Source: Terriglobia bacterium
GTDB taxonomy: Bacteria; Acidobacteriota; Terriglobia; Terriglobales; Acidobacteriaceae
NCBI GenBank assembly: GCA_020073645.1
Contig: JAIQET010000042.1
Span: 1 to 50,879, forward strand
Length of the DNA stretch: 50,879 nucleotides
Reading direction: 5' to 3'
Below the pieces are notes generated by a model. That model did no database searches. It was not told where the DNA came from and was given only the letters and a program-made list of their open reading frames with translations. Each line of letters begins with the position of its first letter. The first letter of the stretch is position 1. Positions 1 through 8,639 of this stretch are shown here, piece by piece. The position numbers and the translations under genes are program-made.

Positions 1-714
1 GGCGCGTTGAAGCAGGTTCTCGGGGTGGAAATGAAAGGTGCGCCGCTCGCGAGCGAGCCCGAATGCTATTACCGTGTAACGCAGAATCACGCAGCCCTGG
101 GACAGATCGAGACAGGCGCGATCATCGAGGGAGACGGACGCCTGGTGCCAGTCGAGCCGCGGGACGGAGCGCCTTCGCAGCTGAAGGAGGATGGTGGCGG
201 CGCAGCTCAGAGCTCGGATTTGCAGATTACCTCCGCCGGCGTTCTCGTCCGCTACGAATGGCATGAGCTCACTCCCGGCAAAGGCCAATTGGAGATTATC
301 CCGAAGAATGACTTTCTGGTAGAGCGAGTCACCACCAACCCCGGCGACAAGCCCGCCGAGCAGCCCTTCCTCATGCCGAATACTTCGGTCGTGTTGGACA
401 ACAATTTCCTGATTCAACGCGAGGTGCTGGCCTGGCGATACCTGGCCTCCAGTTGCACCACCGAGAAGGGCCAGATGCGGTGCGCTCCTGCCCAGTTCGG
501 CGCCATTGTGCCCCAGGACCGCACCTCCACCCGCTTGAACGTGCAACCGGTCGGCGAAGAAAAGGTCACCATCCGCGGGGTGGAGCGCCAACTCCTTCGA
601 CTTAACCTGAAAAGCGAGGACGACGAGTGGGGCTTGTGGCTGGATCCCCAGGACCACTACAAGTTGATACGCGTGACCAAGTCAGGGGAGAATTCGGAAG
701 TGGTACGGGACTAA
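1..714 (+). CDS. hypothetical protein, 5' end outside window
   Basis: The reading frame is open from the first base, and the only in-window start candidate is a TTG at 7, so the N-terminus is probably cut off by the window edge. About 235 residues are visible, without membrane segments. The fragment is hydrophilic, with one Cys pair about ten residues apart near the middle (SSCTTEKGQMRC) and a C-terminal half that reads as beta-strands (KLIRVTKSG near the end). I do not recognise the family; an exported beta-rich protein whose signal peptide lies upstream would fit. It ends 12 bases before the TTG start of the downstream permease gene, so the two are probably cotranscribed. Confidence 0.6.
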   Translation, partial: GALKQVLGVEMKGAPLASEPECYYRVTQNHAALGQIETGAIIEGDGRLVPVEPRDGAPSQLKEDGGGAAQSSDLQITSAGVLVRYEWHELTPGKGQLEIIPKNDFLVERVTTNPGDKPAEQPFLMPNTSVVLDNNFLIQREVLAWRYLASSCTTEKGQMRCAPAQFGAIVPQDRTSTRLNVQPVGEEKVTIRGVERQLLRLNLKSEDDEWGLWLDPQDHYKLIRVTKSGENSEVVRD

Positions 715-726
715 GGCGGCGTTCAC

Positions 727-1818
727 TTGCTTTCTCTGGTTGATACACGCACCTCACGGGTCCTTTTCACAGTGCTGCTGTTCGCGCTGGGTCTCGGATT
801 TCTGTATGTCGCCCGCCGCACCCTGATCGCGTTTGTGTTTGCAGTCTTCTTCGCTTACCTGGTGGATCCTGCCGTGGGGCGGATTGAGAAGTGGGTCCGC
901 GGCCGGGGACGCGCCATCGGGTTGATCTACCTGCTGCTGGTGGTCCTGGTGGGCACCTTTTTCTTCTTTGTGGGTCCGCAGATCGCGCGCCAGGCGCAGC
1001 GGCTCAGTGAGTCCTTGCCCGCTCTGCTGACCAGGGTGGGGAGCGGCGATATCGCCGAGCAATTCGGACAGGAGCATGGGTGGAGCCGCAACACCATTGA
1101 GCCGGCAAAAAAAATCTTGCAGGACCACAAGGCCGAACTCACAGACCTGGCGCAGCGGGCCGGCTTGAAGGTAGCGGAACTGGCGCAGCAATCCTGGCTG
1201 CTGGTGGTGGTACCGATTCTGGCCGCCTTTTTCCTCAAGGATGGACGCTTCTTCAAAGAAATCCTGCTTTCCTTCGTCAATACGCGCCCGCAACGCGAGT
1301 TCCTGGATGGGGTCCTGGGCGACCTGAATCAGATGCTGGCACACTTTATCCGCGCCCAATTGACCCTGGCGGCTCTATCTTGGCTGGCCTACACCGCGTT
1401 CATGGGAGTAACGGGGGTCCCCTACGCGATGGTGCTGGGTACTGCCGGCGGAATCCTGGAGTTTATTCCGGTAGTAGGACCGCTGGTGGCTGGCCTGGTC
1501 ATTCTCGGAGTCGCGCTGCTGATGAGCTATAAGCATTGGCTGCTGCTGCTGGCTTTCCTGCTCGCGTGGCGGATGATTCAGGATTACGTGGTCTCGCCGC
1601 GCATCATGGGAAAAAGCATGGAACTGCATCCCCTGGCGGCAATTTTCGGCGTCCTGGCGGGCGGTGAGATAGCAGGCGTGCTCGGCGTTTACCTGTCGAT
1701 TCCGGTGATGGCCAGCTTGCGGATTGTGTGGCGGCGCTGGCGGCTCTATGCCGAGAAGAAGCGCTTCGGCCCGCTGAACGAGTATTCGTTCGGAACCGAG
1801 ATTACTCCCAGAAGGTAG
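727..1818 (+). CDS. AI-2E family transporter (PerM/UPF0118-type permease)
   Basis: A 363-residue multi-spanning inner-membrane protein. Hydrophobic segments lie near residues 10-30, 33-50, 62-84, 155-172, 205-290 and 305-335, which is the usual pattern of the AI-2E exporter family: N-terminal helices, a long soluble loop, then a C-terminal membrane bundle. The family motif region around EFIPVVGPLVAG and the DYVVSPRIMGKSMELHP stretch are clear. Known members export small molecules or act as Na+/H+ antiporters, and the substrate cannot be read from sequence. The start is TTG at 727. It runs convergently towards galT, with only a repeat element between them. Confidence 0.88.
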   Translation: MLSLVDTRTSRVLFTVLLFALGLGFLYVARRTLIAFVFAVFFAYLVDPAVGRIEKWVRGRGRAIGLIYLLLVVLVGTFFFFVGPQIARQAQRLSESLPALLTRVGSGDIAEQFGQEHGWSRNTIEPAKKILQDHKAELTDLAQRAGLKVAELAQQSWLLVVVPILAAFFLKDGRFFKEILLSFVNTRPQREFLDGVLGDLNQMLAHFIRAQLTLAALSWLAYTAFMGVTGVPYAMVLGTAGGILEFIPVVGPLVAGLVILGVALLMSYKHWLLLLAFLLAWRMIQDYVVSPRIMGKSMELHPLAAIFGVLAGGEIAGVLGVYLSIPVMASLRIVWRRWRLYAEKKRFGPLNEYSFGTEITPRR

Positions 1819-1888
1819 CGAGGAGTGAGTCGTGGGTAGCGAGCCGCACGCTGACCACTCACTACTCGCTACTGACTACTCGCTACTG
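1814..1888. repeat. GTAGCGAG/CTCGCTAC hairpin repeat with a 14-bp tandem
   Basis: ACTACTCGCTACTG occurs twice head to tail (1861-1874 and 1875-1888). Upstream inverted relatives (GGTAGCGAG and GGAGTGAG, 1814-1843) can fold back onto it. The repeat covers the stop and last codons of galT. A related copy sits between dapB and dapA (6399-6453). Confidence 0.75.
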
Positions 1889-2888
1889 CTGTCTCCACCT
1901 TCACCTGCCGCAAGAACTCTGCCGCCGCTTCCGGAAGAACGGTGTTGATGAACATTCCCGAGCCCAGCTCGAACCCCGCGACGCGAGTGAGCCGTGGGAT
2001 AACGCTGACGTACCAGTGGAAGTACTTCACCCCGACACACTCGGCGGGCGCGCTGCGGATGGTGTAGTTGAAGTCCGGGTTCTCCAATCCCTTATAGAGT
2101 TTTCCCAGCACCGCGCGCAGGGTGCGGGCTAGGTCCGCAATCTCGGCGGCGCTGATGTCCCCGAAGCTCGCCATGTGCCGCCGCGGATAGATGTGGGTGC
2201 AGAACGGCGTCGGCGAGGCGAACAACTCCATGGCGACAAAGTGCTCGCTGGTCATGACGATGCGCTTCTGTTCTTCCAGTTCTTCTTCCACCATCTGACA
2301 GATCATGCATTCGCCGTATTCGTCGTAGTGGCTGAGCGCGTGCTGGAACCGCTCCCGCACCTGCTGCGAGATCACTGGGGTGGCAATCAACTGGGAATGG
2401 GGATGGTCCAGGCTGGTCCCGGCGTCGCGGCCGTGATTCTTGAAAATCGTAATGTGGGCAATGCGCGGGTCGTGGCTGAGTTCGATGTAGCGGGTCCGGT
2501 AGATCCGCAACACGTCGGCCACTTGCGCGTCGCTCATCAGCGCAGTGACATGGGAGTGGTCGGGCGTCTCGATAATGACATCATGCACGCCAAAGCCGTT
2601 GATGGTCCGCCGGGAACGGTGGATGACGCGGGTTGGCTCCAGTTCGCGCGCCAAGGCGGCAAACCGGTTTGGCACCACCCGCACCTGCCAGGAACCGTTG
2701 CCGCTGGGTACCCGCAACACTTCCGGCGGAGTCTTGCTTTCGTTTCCTGGGCAGAAGGGACAAGTCTCTACAAAGGACGCCACCGGGTTGGCGGGACGAT
2801 GAACGACCATGTCTTCTGGCCGCTTGGCCCGCTCGGTGGCAATGATGACCCATTCCTTGCTCAGGAAGTTCTGGCGCAGCTCTGGCAT
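1869..2888 (-). CDS. galT: galactose-1-phosphate uridylyltransferase
   Basis: Leloir-pathway enzyme (HIT superfamily) that swaps UMP between UDP-glucose and galactose-1-phosphate in the cytoplasm. The 339-residue product has the expected length. It shows the zinc-site pair C43-P-F-C46, the active-site HPHSQ motif at 162-166 (nucleophile His164), and a second HIT-like half with typical CTHIYPRRH and FHWYVSVIPR stretches. No other gal genes are nearby; it stands alone between a permease and the divergent asd. Its last residues (VASSQ) are encoded inside an intergenic-type tandem repeat, so the C-terminus has been reshaped by that repeat without affecting the core. Confidence 0.93.
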   Translation of the reverse strand: MPELRQNFLSKEWVIIATERAKRPEDMVVHRPANPVASFVETCPFCPGNESKTPPEVLRVPSGNGSWQVRVVPNRFAALARELEPTRVIHRSRRTINGFGVHDVIIETPDHSHVTALMSDAQVADVLRIYRTRYIELSHDPRIAHITIFKNHGRDAGTSLDHPHSQLIATPVISQQVRERFQHALSHYDEYGECMICQMVEEELEEQKRIVMTSEHFVAMELFASPTPFCTHIYPRRHMASFGDISAAEIADLARTLRAVLGKLYKGLENPDFNYTIRSAPAECVGVKYFHWYVSVIPRLTRVAGFELGSGMFINTVLPEAAAEFLRQVKVETAVASSQ

Positions 2889-2935
2889 ATTGACTCCTCT
2901 GCTTCTCTATCGGCACCGCTTCAATTCGCTCCAGT

Positions 2936-3039
2936 CAGGCTCTTGGCTCCGGGCTCCAGGTCCTGAGTAAGCACCGACCTGCTGGAACCCAAGCCCAAAG
3001 CCGGCATCCCATCGCCCAAAGCCTAGAGCCCAGAGCCTG
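2936..3039. repeat. GGCTC/GAGCC word-type inverted repeat in galT-asd gap
   Basis: CAGGCTCTTGGCTCCGGGCT (from 2936) faces CCTAGAGCCCAGAGCCTG (3022-3039), giving a long imperfect hairpin. It occupies most of the divergent galT-asd intergenic region. A TAGAAT -10-like hexamer follows at 3042, before the asd start. Confidence 0.55.
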
Positions 3040-3062
3040 TTGTAGAATCCGAGACAATACCC

Positions 3063-4115
3063 ATGCAGACCAAGATCCTTGTAGGAATCCTGGGCGCCAC
3101 GGGCATCGTGGGCCAGCGCTTTATCCAGATGCTGGAGCACCATCCCTGGTTCGAAGTGGCCTGGCTGGCGGCCTCCGATCGCTCTGAAGGCAAGCCTTAC
3201 ATCGAGAGCGCGCGCTGGCGTTTGAAGACGCCCATCCCTGCCCCTGTAGCGCACATGCGCGTGGCACCGGCCAAGCCGGAAGGCGCGCCCAAAATCATTT
3301 TCGCCGCCTTGGACGCTTCGATTGCCGCCGAACTCGAGCCCCGGTTTGCCGAATCCGGACGCGCCGTCATTACCAATTCCAGCGCGTTGCGTATGCAAAA
3401 GGACGTGCCCCTGATCGTTCCCGAGGTCAACCCCGATCACATCAAGCTGCTCGAGTGTCAGACCTGGCGGCGTCATTCCGGGGGATTCGTCGTGACCAAC
3501 CCCAACTGTTCGGCCATCGGGCTGGTCATGGCCCTGGCTCCATTGGAGCAGCGATTCGGCATTGAGACTGTGATGGCCGTCACCATGCAGGCCGTGAGCG
3601 GGGCCGGTTATCCCGGGGTGGCTTCGCTCGACATCCTGGGCAACGTGATTCCCTACATCGCCAAGGAAGAAGAGAAGATGGAGGAGGAAACCCGCAAGCT
3701 GCTGGGGCGGCTCAACGGCTCGGGAATCGTGCCCGCGGCGTTCGCTATGAGCGCGCAGTGCAACCGTGTGGCTGTGGAAGACGGGCACACGGAATCGGTT
3801 TCGGTGAAGCTGAAGAAGAAAGCGCAGCCGGAGGAGATCATCGCCGCCTGGAACGAATTCCGCAGTGTGCCCCAGGAATTGCATCTCCCCAGTGCGCCCG
3901 AACAACCGGTCAAATACTCACGTGTGGCCGACCGGCCGCAGCCCCGCTTCGACGCCGATTGCGGCCAAGGCATGACCGCCACGGTCGGACGGCTGCGTCC
4001 TTGTGGCGTTCTGGATTGGAAATTCACTGTGCTCTCCCACAACACCATTCGCGGGGCAGCCGGCGCCGCGCTGCTCAATGCCGAACTGCTGAAGGCGCAG
4101 GGATATCTGGAATGA
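3063..4115 (+). CDS. asd: aspartate-semialdehyde dehydrogenase
   Basis: Reduces aspartyl-4-phosphate to aspartate semialdehyde with NADPH, the second step of the lysine/threonine/methionine branch. The 350-residue product starts with a Rossmann glycine motif (ILGATGIVGQRF) and contains the nucleophile motif NPNCSAIGL near residue 144. The arrangement fits the archaeal/fungal-type subfamily rather than the E. coli type, consistent with the QAVSGAGYPG segment. It is the first of five lysine genes on the plus strand, upstream of lysC, and is separated from it by a repeat-filled gap of 139 bp. Confidence 0.94.
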   Translation: MQTKILVGILGATGIVGQRFIQMLEHHPWFEVAWLAASDRSEGKPYIESARWRLKTPIPAPVAHMRVAPAKPEGAPKIIFAALDASIAAELEPRFAESGRAVITNSSALRMQKDVPLIVPEVNPDHIKLLECQTWRRHSGGFVVTNPNCSAIGLVMALAPLEQRFGIETVMAVTMQAVSGAGYPGVASLDILGNVIPYIAKEEEKMEEETRKLLGRLNGSGIVPAAFAMSAQCNRVAVEDGHTESVSVKLKKKAQPEEIIAAWNEFRSVPQELHLPSAPEQPVKYSRVADRPQPRFDADCGQGMTATVGRLRPCGVLDWKFTVLSHNTIRGAAGAALLNAELLKAQGYLE

Positions 4116-4126
4116 CGCGGACCTTC

Positions 4127-4223
4127 ATATCCACCACGGAGACACCGAGACACGGAGGCAAAGAAGAACAAATCTCCGTGTCGGAGCCTGCCCTGAGCAA
4201 AGCCGAAGGGTGCCTCCGTGGTG
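4127..4223. repeat. CACGGAG inverted repeat with nested CCTGAGC..GAAGGG repeat
   Basis: CCACCACGGAG (4131-4141) and CTCCGTGGTG (4214-4223) form the outer arms, with CACGGAGG and CTCCGTG words between them. Nested at 4185-4210 is AGCCTGCCCTGAGCAAAG..., a second repeat family that is also present, inverted, at 8561-8586. The whole asd-lysC gap is repeat sequence up to the lysC ribosome site. Confidence 0.75.
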
Positions 4224-4254
4224 AAAATTGGCTTGCATCAAGGAACCTCCACCC

Positions 4255-5628
4255 ATGATCGTCATGAAATTCGGCGGCACCTCGGTGGAGGACGCAAAGG
4301 CCATCGCCCGTGCCGCAGACATCGTGAAGGCGCGCCTGCCGCAGAAACCGGTCGTCGTGGTCAGCGCCATGGCCAAAGTGACGGACCAGTTGCTGGCCAT
4401 GGCCCGTGCCGCCGGAGCCGGAGACCGCGACACCGCCCTCAAAGTTTCGCGTGGCTTGCGCGAGCGCCACTACAACGTGGCCGGCGAACTGCTGGGTACG
4501 GGCATCTTCACCCAGTTCCATAGTGAACTCGAAGCCGACTTTGATGCGCTCGATGAACTCTTGCGTGGCATTGCCGCAGTGGGCGAGTTGACCCCGCGCA
4601 CCTCTGATCACGTAGCTTCTTACGGCGAACTGCTGTCCAGCAAGATTGTCACCGCGGCGTTTTCGGCGCGGGGGCTGGACGCCACCCTGGTGGATTCGCG
4701 CCAGTGCATCGTGACCGACCACACTCACACCCGAGCCGCACCGATGTTCGAAGAGACCAACCAGCGCCTGCAGTCCGCCCTGCCGCCGCTGCTGGCGGCC
4801 CATCGCGTACCGGTCATGGCCGGCTTCATCGGCGCCACCAAGGCGGGTGTAACCACCACCATTGGGCGGGGCGGATCGGATTTCTCCGCCGCCATCGTGG
4901 GTGCAGGCCTTGGCGCCGAGCGCATCGAGATCTGGACCGACGTGGACGGCATGCTGACCACCGACCCCAACTTGTGCCCGGGCGCGAAGCGCATCAAGGT
5001 TATTAGTTTTGACGAGGCGGCAGAGTTAGCCTACTTCGGAGCTAAGGTGCTGCACCCCGCAACCGTGCTCCCGGCAGTGCAGAAAAACATCCCGGTGCAC
5101 ATTCTGAATTCCCGTAATCCGGCTTGCGAGGGAACTCGCATCACGACCCGCGCGCCCCACTGCCGGAACGTCTTCAAAGCCATCGCGGTCAAGAAGCGAA
5201 TCACCATTGTGGATGTGGCCGCTCCCCGCATGCTGTTGGCCCACGGCTTTCTAAGAGCGATTTTCGAGGCTTTTGACCGTCACCGCGTGCCGGTGGATGT
5301 GGTATCCACCTCCGAAGTGAGCGTGTCGCTCACCGTGGACTCCAACGAGTCCATTCCCGCGTTGGCAGCCGACCTGGCCAAGCTGGCGGATGTAAAGTAT
5401 GAGGGGCGCAAGGCCATCGTGTGCCTGGTGGGAGATAATCTCCGGGAGACGCCGGGAGTCGCAGGGCGGGTGTTCGCGGAGCTGGCCGACGTAAAGATCC
5501 GCATGATTTCGCAAGGCGCGTCGGAGATCAACCTCACGTTCGTGATCGAAGAAGATGCCGTACCCGGGGTAGTGGGGCGGCTGCACAAAACGTTTTTCTC
5601 GGACCTGGATCCGGAGGTATTCGCTTAG
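4255..5628 (+). CDS. lysC: aspartate kinase
   Basis: Phosphorylates aspartate, the entry step to lysine, threonine and methionine. The 457-residue monofunctional enzyme starts MIVMKFGGTSV, the family N-terminus. I chose ATG 4255, preceded by AAGGAA, over an in-frame ATG 27 bases upstream that would add an unrelated MACIKEPPP leader. The kinase domain covers about 1-290 (GRGGSDFSA near 210, WTDVDGMLT near 233) and tandem ACT domains cover about 310-457, the usual site for lysine/threonine feedback control (VDVVSTSEVSVS). It lies between asd and dapB, in repeat-padded gaps. Confidence 0.94.
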   Translation: MIVMKFGGTSVEDAKAIARAADIVKARLPQKPVVVVSAMAKVTDQLLAMARAAGAGDRDTALKVSRGLRERHYNVAGELLGTGIFTQFHSELEADFDALDELLRGIAAVGELTPRTSDHVASYGELLSSKIVTAAFSARGLDATLVDSRQCIVTDHTHTRAAPMFEETNQRLQSALPPLLAAHRVPVMAGFIGATKAGVTTTIGRGGSDFSAAIVGAGLGAERIEIWTDVDGMLTTDPNLCPGAKRIKVISFDEAAELAYFGAKVLHPATVLPAVQKNIPVHILNSRNPACEGTRITTRAPHCRNVFKAIAVKKRITIVDVAAPRMLLAHGFLRAIFEAFDRHRVPVDVVSTSEVSVSLTVDSNESIPALAADLAKLADVKYEGRKAIVCLVGDNLRETPGVAGRVFAELADVKIRMISQGASEINLTFVIEEDAVPGVVGRLHKTFFSDLDPEVFA

Positions 5629-5636
5629 TTGGGGCG

Positions 5637-5700
5637 CGCAAAGAGCGCGAAGAAATTCTTCCCTTTGCGTACTTGGCGGCTTTTCTTCGCGCACTTTGCG
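5637..5700. repeat. CGCAAAG-type inverted repeat, lysC-dapB gap
   Basis: CGCAAAGAGCGCGAAGAAAT (5637-5656) pairs with TTTTCTTCGCGCACTTTGCG (5681-5700), about 18 of 20 bases, around a short loop. It belongs to the same word family as the large palindrome at 8640-8801. Confidence 0.8.
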
Positions 5701-5720
5701 GTTAAGGGTTTCCGTACAAC

Positions 5721-6401
5721 ATGAACATCGTAGTCCTAGGCCGTGGCAAGACCGGATCGCTGGTGGCGGAGGTCGCCCGCGAGCGCGGTCACTCGGTCAG
5801 GGTGGTTCACGCGGCAGAAAACCCGCAGGGGCAAGCCTTGTCGGCATCCAAGCTCGAGGGCATTGATGTCGTCATCGATTTCACGACTCCCGCCGCGGTG
5901 GTGCCTGACATTGAGGCTTGCGTCCGCGCGAAGAAGAACATGGTGGTCGGGACTACGGGATGGCACGGCGATGTGGCCAAAGTTCGGAAATTGGTGGAAC
6001 AGGGCGGAACCGGCTTTCTCTACGCAGCGAACTTCTCGGTGGGGATAAACCTTTTTTTTGATGCGGCGAGGACGGCGGCGACGGCCTTGCAGCACGGCTA
6101 TTTCGGCCAGATCTTCGAGCGCCATCACGCCCAGAAAAAAGACGCTCCTTCCGGCACCGCGGTCGCACTGCAGAAGGTAATCCAAGCTGCCTCCAACACG
6201 GAACTGGAGATCACTTCATTCCGCGAAGGCGACGTGGTCGGCATGCACGAACTGGTGCTGGACTCGCCCAACGACACCATTTACCTGTGTCATGACGCCA
6301 AGTCGCGCCGCGGCTTTGCCGAGGGCGCCGTACGCGCCGCCGAGTGGCTGGCGGAGAGGAAAGGATTTTTCGACTTCAAGGATGTCTGGCGGGAACTGTA
6401 G
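5721..6401 (+). CDS. dapB: 4-hydroxy-tetrahydrodipicolinate reductase
   Basis: Reduces the DapA product in lysine/mDAP synthesis. The 226-residue product is shorter than the usual 240-270, close to the compact DapB forms. The N-terminal dinucleotide-binding motif is GRGKTGSLV instead of the common GxxGRMG. The diagnostic substrate motif HHAQKKDAPSGTA (near 134-146) and VVGTTGW (about 77-83) are intact, so activity is expected. It sits between lysC and dapA. Confidence 0.9.
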   Translation: MNIVVLGRGKTGSLVAEVARERGHSVRVVHAAENPQGQALSASKLEGIDVVIDFTTPAAVVPDIEACVRAKKNMVVGTTGWHGDVAKVRKLVEQGGTGFLYAANFSVGINLFFDAARTAATALQHGYFGQIFERHHAQKKDAPSGTAVALQKVIQAASNTELEITSFREGDVVGMHELVLDSPNDTIYLCHDAKSRRGFAEGAVRAAEWLAERKGFFDFKDVWREL

Positions 6402-6453
6402 CGAGTAGTGAGGAACGCGCGCCCTCGCGACCCACTACTTGCTACTCACTACC
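6399..6453. repeat. GTAGCGAG/CTACTCACTAC repeat, dapB-dapA gap
   Basis: TAGCGAGTAGTGAG begins at the dapB stop codon and faces CTTGCTACTCACTACC (6438-6453). It is the same word family as 1814-1888. The repeat starts with TAG, so the dapB stop codon is part of it. Confidence 0.65.
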
Positions 6454-6476
6454 GAGTTTTGCGCTATCTTAGTGTC

Positions 6477-7604
6477 ATGCAACTCCGTGGATGCGGCACC
6501 GCTCTTGTGACTCCCTTTCATCAGGACGGCTCCATCGACGAGGCCGCCCTGCGCAACCTGGTCGCGTGGCAGGTGGAATCCGGCATCGATTTTCTGGTTC
6601 CCTGCGGCACCACCGGCGAAACGCCCACGCTTTCTCATGACGAGTGGCTGCGAGTCATCGACATCACCGTCGAGGTTGTGGCGGGCCGTGTGCCGATCCT
6701 CGCCGGCGCCACCTCCAACTCAACCCATGATGCAGTCGAGAAAGCGAAGGAGGTTGCCTCGCGTCCGGGTGTGGACGCGATTCTCACCGCCTCGCCCTAC
6801 TACAACAAGCCAACGCAGGAAGGGCAGTACCGTCATTTTTGCGCGATTGCAGAAGCAGCTGGCAAGCCGCTCATCCTGTACAACGTACCTGGCCGCACGG
6901 GTGCGAACATCGAACCCGCGACCCTGGCCCGCTTAGCAGAGGTTCCCAACGTCCTGGGAGTCAAGGAAGCCAGCGGCAACATGGCCCAGATCGCCGAAGT
7001 CTGCAACGCGGTGCCGGAGCATTTTCTGGTCTTCTCCGGAGATGATGCCATCACCCTGCCGGTGATTGCCCTGGGTGGCGTGGGAATCATTTCCGTCGCC
7101 TCCAACGAGATCCCGCACGAAATGGCGGAGATGACTCGGGCCGCGCTGAATAACGATTGGGACACGGCGCGGCGCCTTCACCGCAAGTATCTTGCACTGA
7201 TGCAGGCGAACTTCATCGAGTCCAACCCACTGCCGGTGAAGGCTGTGCTGGCCATGATGGGCAAGATCGAAGAGGTATACCGCTTGCCCCTGCTGCCCAT
7301 GCGGCGCGACACGCGCTCCCGCCTGCAGAAGGTCGTGACCGAGGCCGGCCTGGTTACCAAGCCAGCGGCCCCGGCAGCAGATGTCGTCGACTTCTATATT
7401 TACGAGAACTGGCTCGCCGGACCGCACAAGATCGTCGTGCATCGCTCCAGCTGCGGGCAGTGCAACCACGGCAAGGGCCGCCCCGCTGGCCATGATGCCA
7501 ACCACGCCCGCTGGCACGGACCCTACGCCACGCTCGCGGAAGCCCGCCAGGCCGCGCATGACATGACCAATGTGCTGATCCGCAGCGAGTGCAAGTGCAT
7601 CTGA
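6477..7604 (+). CDS. dapA: 4-hydroxy-tetrahydrodipicolinate synthase with extra C-terminal Cys domain
   Basis: Condenses pyruvate and aspartate semialdehyde. From ATG 6477 (family start [14 protein letters not shown]; an upstream in-frame start at 6408 would run through a repeat) the protein has 375 residues, against about 292 for the family. Residues 1-295 are a complete DapA TIM barrel: PCGTTGE loop, Y135, Schiff-base Lys163 in GVKEASGN. About 80 extra residues follow in the same frame. They contain [14 protein letters not shown]326-G-Q-C329, [15 protein letters not shown] and a terminal C-K-C. This resembles small stand-alone Cys-containing proteins I have seen in bacterial genomes but cannot name. 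The fusion is continuous, with no stop or frameshift. Confidence 0.92.
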   Translation: MQLRGCGTALVTPFHQDGSIDEAALRNLVAWQVESGIDFLVPCGTTGETPTLSHDEWLRVIDITVEVVAGRVPILAGATSNSTHDAVEKAKEVASRPGVDAILTASPYYNKPTQEGQYRHFCAIAEAAGKPLILYNVPGRTGANIEPATLARLAEVPNVLGVKEASGNMAQIAEVCNAVPEHFLVFSGDDAITLPVIALGGVGIISVASNEIPHEMAEMTRAALNNDWDTARRLHRKYLALMQANFIESNPLPVKAVLAMMGKIEEVYRLPLLPMRRDTRSRLQKVVTEAGLVTKPAAPAADVVDFYIYENWLAGPHKIVVHRSSCGQCNHGKGRPAGHDANHARWHGPYATLAEARQAAHDMTNVLIRSECKCI

Positions 7605-7605
7605 A

Positions 7606-7696
7606 ATTTTCAATTGCCGATTGCCAATTTCCGATTTGAACGGCCCCAACGTGGAGTTCTTAAATCGGCAATTGGCAATTGAAAATCGGAAATTCC
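7606..7696. repeat. CAATTGCC/GGCAATTG inverted repeat, dapA-dapD gap
   Basis: TTTTCAATTGCCGATTGCCA (from 7609) is answered by AAATCGGCAATTGGCAATTG (from 7661). This is an AT-rich imperfect palindrome of about 30-base arms in a GC-rich genome. It fills the gap between dapA and dapD; a TATACT -10-like hexamer follows at 7700. Confidence 0.8.
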
Positions 7697-7713
7697 CGTA
7701 TACTTTTCCCTTC

Positions 7714-8544
7714 ATGCATCCCCTGCAGCCTGCCATCGAGCGCCTTGCCTCCCTCGGCGAGGTGGAGCGTAATCCTGAGGCGCGTCAGACCTTTTTCGAC
7801 TTCCGCGAAGAGCTGACCCAGGGCAGAATCCGCGCGGCCGAGAAGATCAGCGGACAGTGGGTGGTCAACACTTGGGTGAAGCAGGGCATCCTTTTGGGAT
7901 TCCGCCTGGGCGAACTGGCCGAGATGGGCGATGCCGGTCTTTCTTTTGTGGATAAAGACACCTTCCCGGCCCGGCGCTTTTCGGTTGCCGACCGGGTACG
8001 CGTCGTGCCCGGCGGATCTTCGGTGCGGACGGGGGCGTACGTCGCGCCTTCGGTCATCTGCATGCCGCCCATGTTCATCAACGTGGGCGCGTACGTGGAC
8101 GAAGGTACCATGGTGGACTCGCACGCGCTGGTGGGCTCGTGCGCCCAAGTCGGCAAGCGCGTACATCTGAGCGCGGCGGCGCAGATCGGAGGTGTGCTGG
8201 AACCGATCAACGCCGCGCCCGTGATTATCGAAGACGACGTGCTGGTTGGCGGCAACTGCGGAGTGTATGAAGGTACTCTGGTCCGGGCCCGGGCGGTGCT
8301 GGGCGCAGGAACGATCCTGACCCGGTCCACGCCGCTCTACGATATCGTCCGCCGGCAGGTGTACCGGGCGACGGAAGACAAATCACTCGAAGTTCCCGAG
8401 AATGCCGTCGTCGTGCCCGGGTCGCGCGCCGTGAAGAAAGGCCAAGCCGGAGAGTGGAACCTGTCACTCTACACGCCGGTGATTGTGAAATATCGTGACG
8501 AGAAGACCGACCGCGGCATTGAACTGGAAGATTGGCTGCGCTAG
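7714..8544 (+). CDS. dapD: 2,3,4,5-tetrahydropyridine-2,6-dicarboxylate N-succinyltransferase
   Basis: Succinylates tetrahydrodipicolinate, which commits the pathway to the succinylase route of mDAP synthesis. From ATG 7714 the product has 276 residues, the family length. An in-frame upstream start would translate the repeat and was rejected. The N-terminal helical domain (about 1-100) is followed by left-handed beta-helix hexapeptide repeats (about 100-235, for example [19 protein letters not shown]). This is the last lysine gene in the window; dapC, dapE, dapF and lysA must lie elsewhere. Confidence 0.94.
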   Translation: MHPLQPAIERLASLGEVERNPEARQTFFDFREELTQGRIRAAEKISGQWVVNTWVKQGILLGFRLGELAEMGDAGLSFVDKDTFPARRFSVADRVRVVPGGSSVRTGAYVAPSVICMPPMFINVGAYVDEGTMVDSHALVGSCAQVGKRVHLSAAAQIGGVLEPINAAPVIIEDDVLVGGNCGVYEGTLVRARAVLGAGTILTRSTPLYDIVRRQVYRATEDKSLEVPENAVVVPGSRAVKKGQAGEWNLSLYTPVIVKYRDEKTDRGIELEDWLR

Positions 8545-8550
8545 CTCCTT

Positions 8551-8621
8551 GTAGCGCCGGCCCTTCGACTTCGCTCAGGGCAGGCTAGCCGGCTGTCGGG
8601 CCGGCGTCCCGCCTGCCGTGG
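8551..8621. repeat. GTAGCGCCGG REP-type element split by a second repeat
   Basis: GTAGCGCCGG at 8551 is the left end of the element seen whole at 13083, 18332 and 46882. It is interrupted by CCCTTCGACTTCGCTCAGGG (from 8561), the inverted copy of the repeat nested at 4185. The element then resumes as GGGCCGGCGTCCCGCCTGCC. It lies just downstream of dapD. Confidence 0.7.
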
Positions 8622-8639
8622 TGTATCACCGAAATCGTC

